From NCBI GenBank assembly GCA_964405665.1, contig CAYOOT010000075.1:1-13026 (forward strand): a DNA stretch of 13,026 bases, read 5' to 3'. The translations under genes were made by a program, and so were the position numbers. Below, one piece after another: positions 12,971 to 13,026 of this stretch. Each line of letters opens with the position of its first letter. The first letter of the stretch is position 1. This DNA comes from CAYOOT01 sp964405665 (GTDB lineage Bacteria > Bdellovibrionota_C > UBA2361 > SZUA-149 > CAZDWZ01). The notes beneath the pieces were generated by a model. It saw only the letters and a program-made list of their open reading frames with translations, did not search any database and was not told the DNA's origin.

Positions 12971-13026
12971 GGGGCGGGTCTTGTGCCCGCCCGTTCTATC
13001 GGGATATTCCGGGCGGGCACAAGACC
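12971..13026. repeat. GC-rich inverted repeat, REP-like, cut by window end
   Basis: A perfect 17-bp inverted repeat: arms 12977-12993 (start GGTCTTGTGCCCGCCC) and 13010-13026, with a 16-base loop. The left side begins GGGGCGG, so pairing may well continue beyond the window. Its composition is far richer in GC than any surrounding sequence. Elements of the GGGCGGGCACAAG type are, to my knowledge, dispersed in intergenic regions of many bacterial genomes. It could also stop transcription of the small gene ending at 12966, although no U tract is visible. Confidence 0.75.

Overview
The window is an AT-rich stretch from a diderm bacterium using the standard code. Gram-negative status follows from a signal peptidase I and a complete-looking MlaE/MlaF/MlaD/MlaC lipid-transport set. 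The MlaC and MlaD sequences look like those of Deltaproteobacteria in the old broad sense (for example Bdellovibrionota or UBA10199-type lineages). That placement is a low-confidence impression from protein style, not a computed result. No rRNA, tRNA, CRISPR array, transposase or prophage gene was found.

Layout. Bases 1-704 hold the 5' part of an unrecognised minus-strand gene that runs off the window. Bases 865-1574 carry a type II toxin-antitoxin pair (ribbon-helix-helix antitoxin, PIN-domain toxin) with its own promoter and a 12-bp palindromic operator. A 37-bp-arm inverted repeat then separates it from the convergent recJ. RecJ lies downstream of an orphan GspE/PilB-type secretion ATPase on the minus strand. 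Divergent from that pair, at 5429-5854, is a small protein I read as a degenerate stand-alone MCE-domain (MlaD-like) protein. Bases 5996-9150 form a compact plus-strand operon: unknown 110-aa protein, lepB, ygfZ, hemW, with overlapping or nearly touching genes. Convergent to it, 9222-12539 is a minus-strand operon read in the order rlmE, mlaE, mlaF, mlaD, mlaC. The right end has a short unrecognised gene with a strong promoter, a perfect 12-bp dyad around the -10 box and a strong Shine-Dalgarno. It is followed by a GC-rich inverted repeat cut by the window edge.

How the genes work together. The Mla genes should encode an inner-membrane ABC complex (MlaE permease, MlaF ATPase, MlaD MCE ring) plus the periplasmic carrier MlaC, moving phospholipid between the membranes. 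MlaB and MlaA are not in the window. LepB matures exported proteins. YgfZ supports Fe-S cluster proteins, and its coupled neighbour HemW is itself a radical-SAM Fe-S protein that handles heme. RecJ and the GspE-like ATPase share a transcript, but a functional link is only a guess.

Most genes are ordinary housekeeping. The points worth a second look are the stand-alone MCE protein, the operator-controlled small gene at the right end, the altered ABC signature in MlaF, the 110-aa gene leading the lepB operon, and three intergenic repeats that look like members of widely dispersed palindrome families. I see no convincing evidence of a wholly new multi-gene system.
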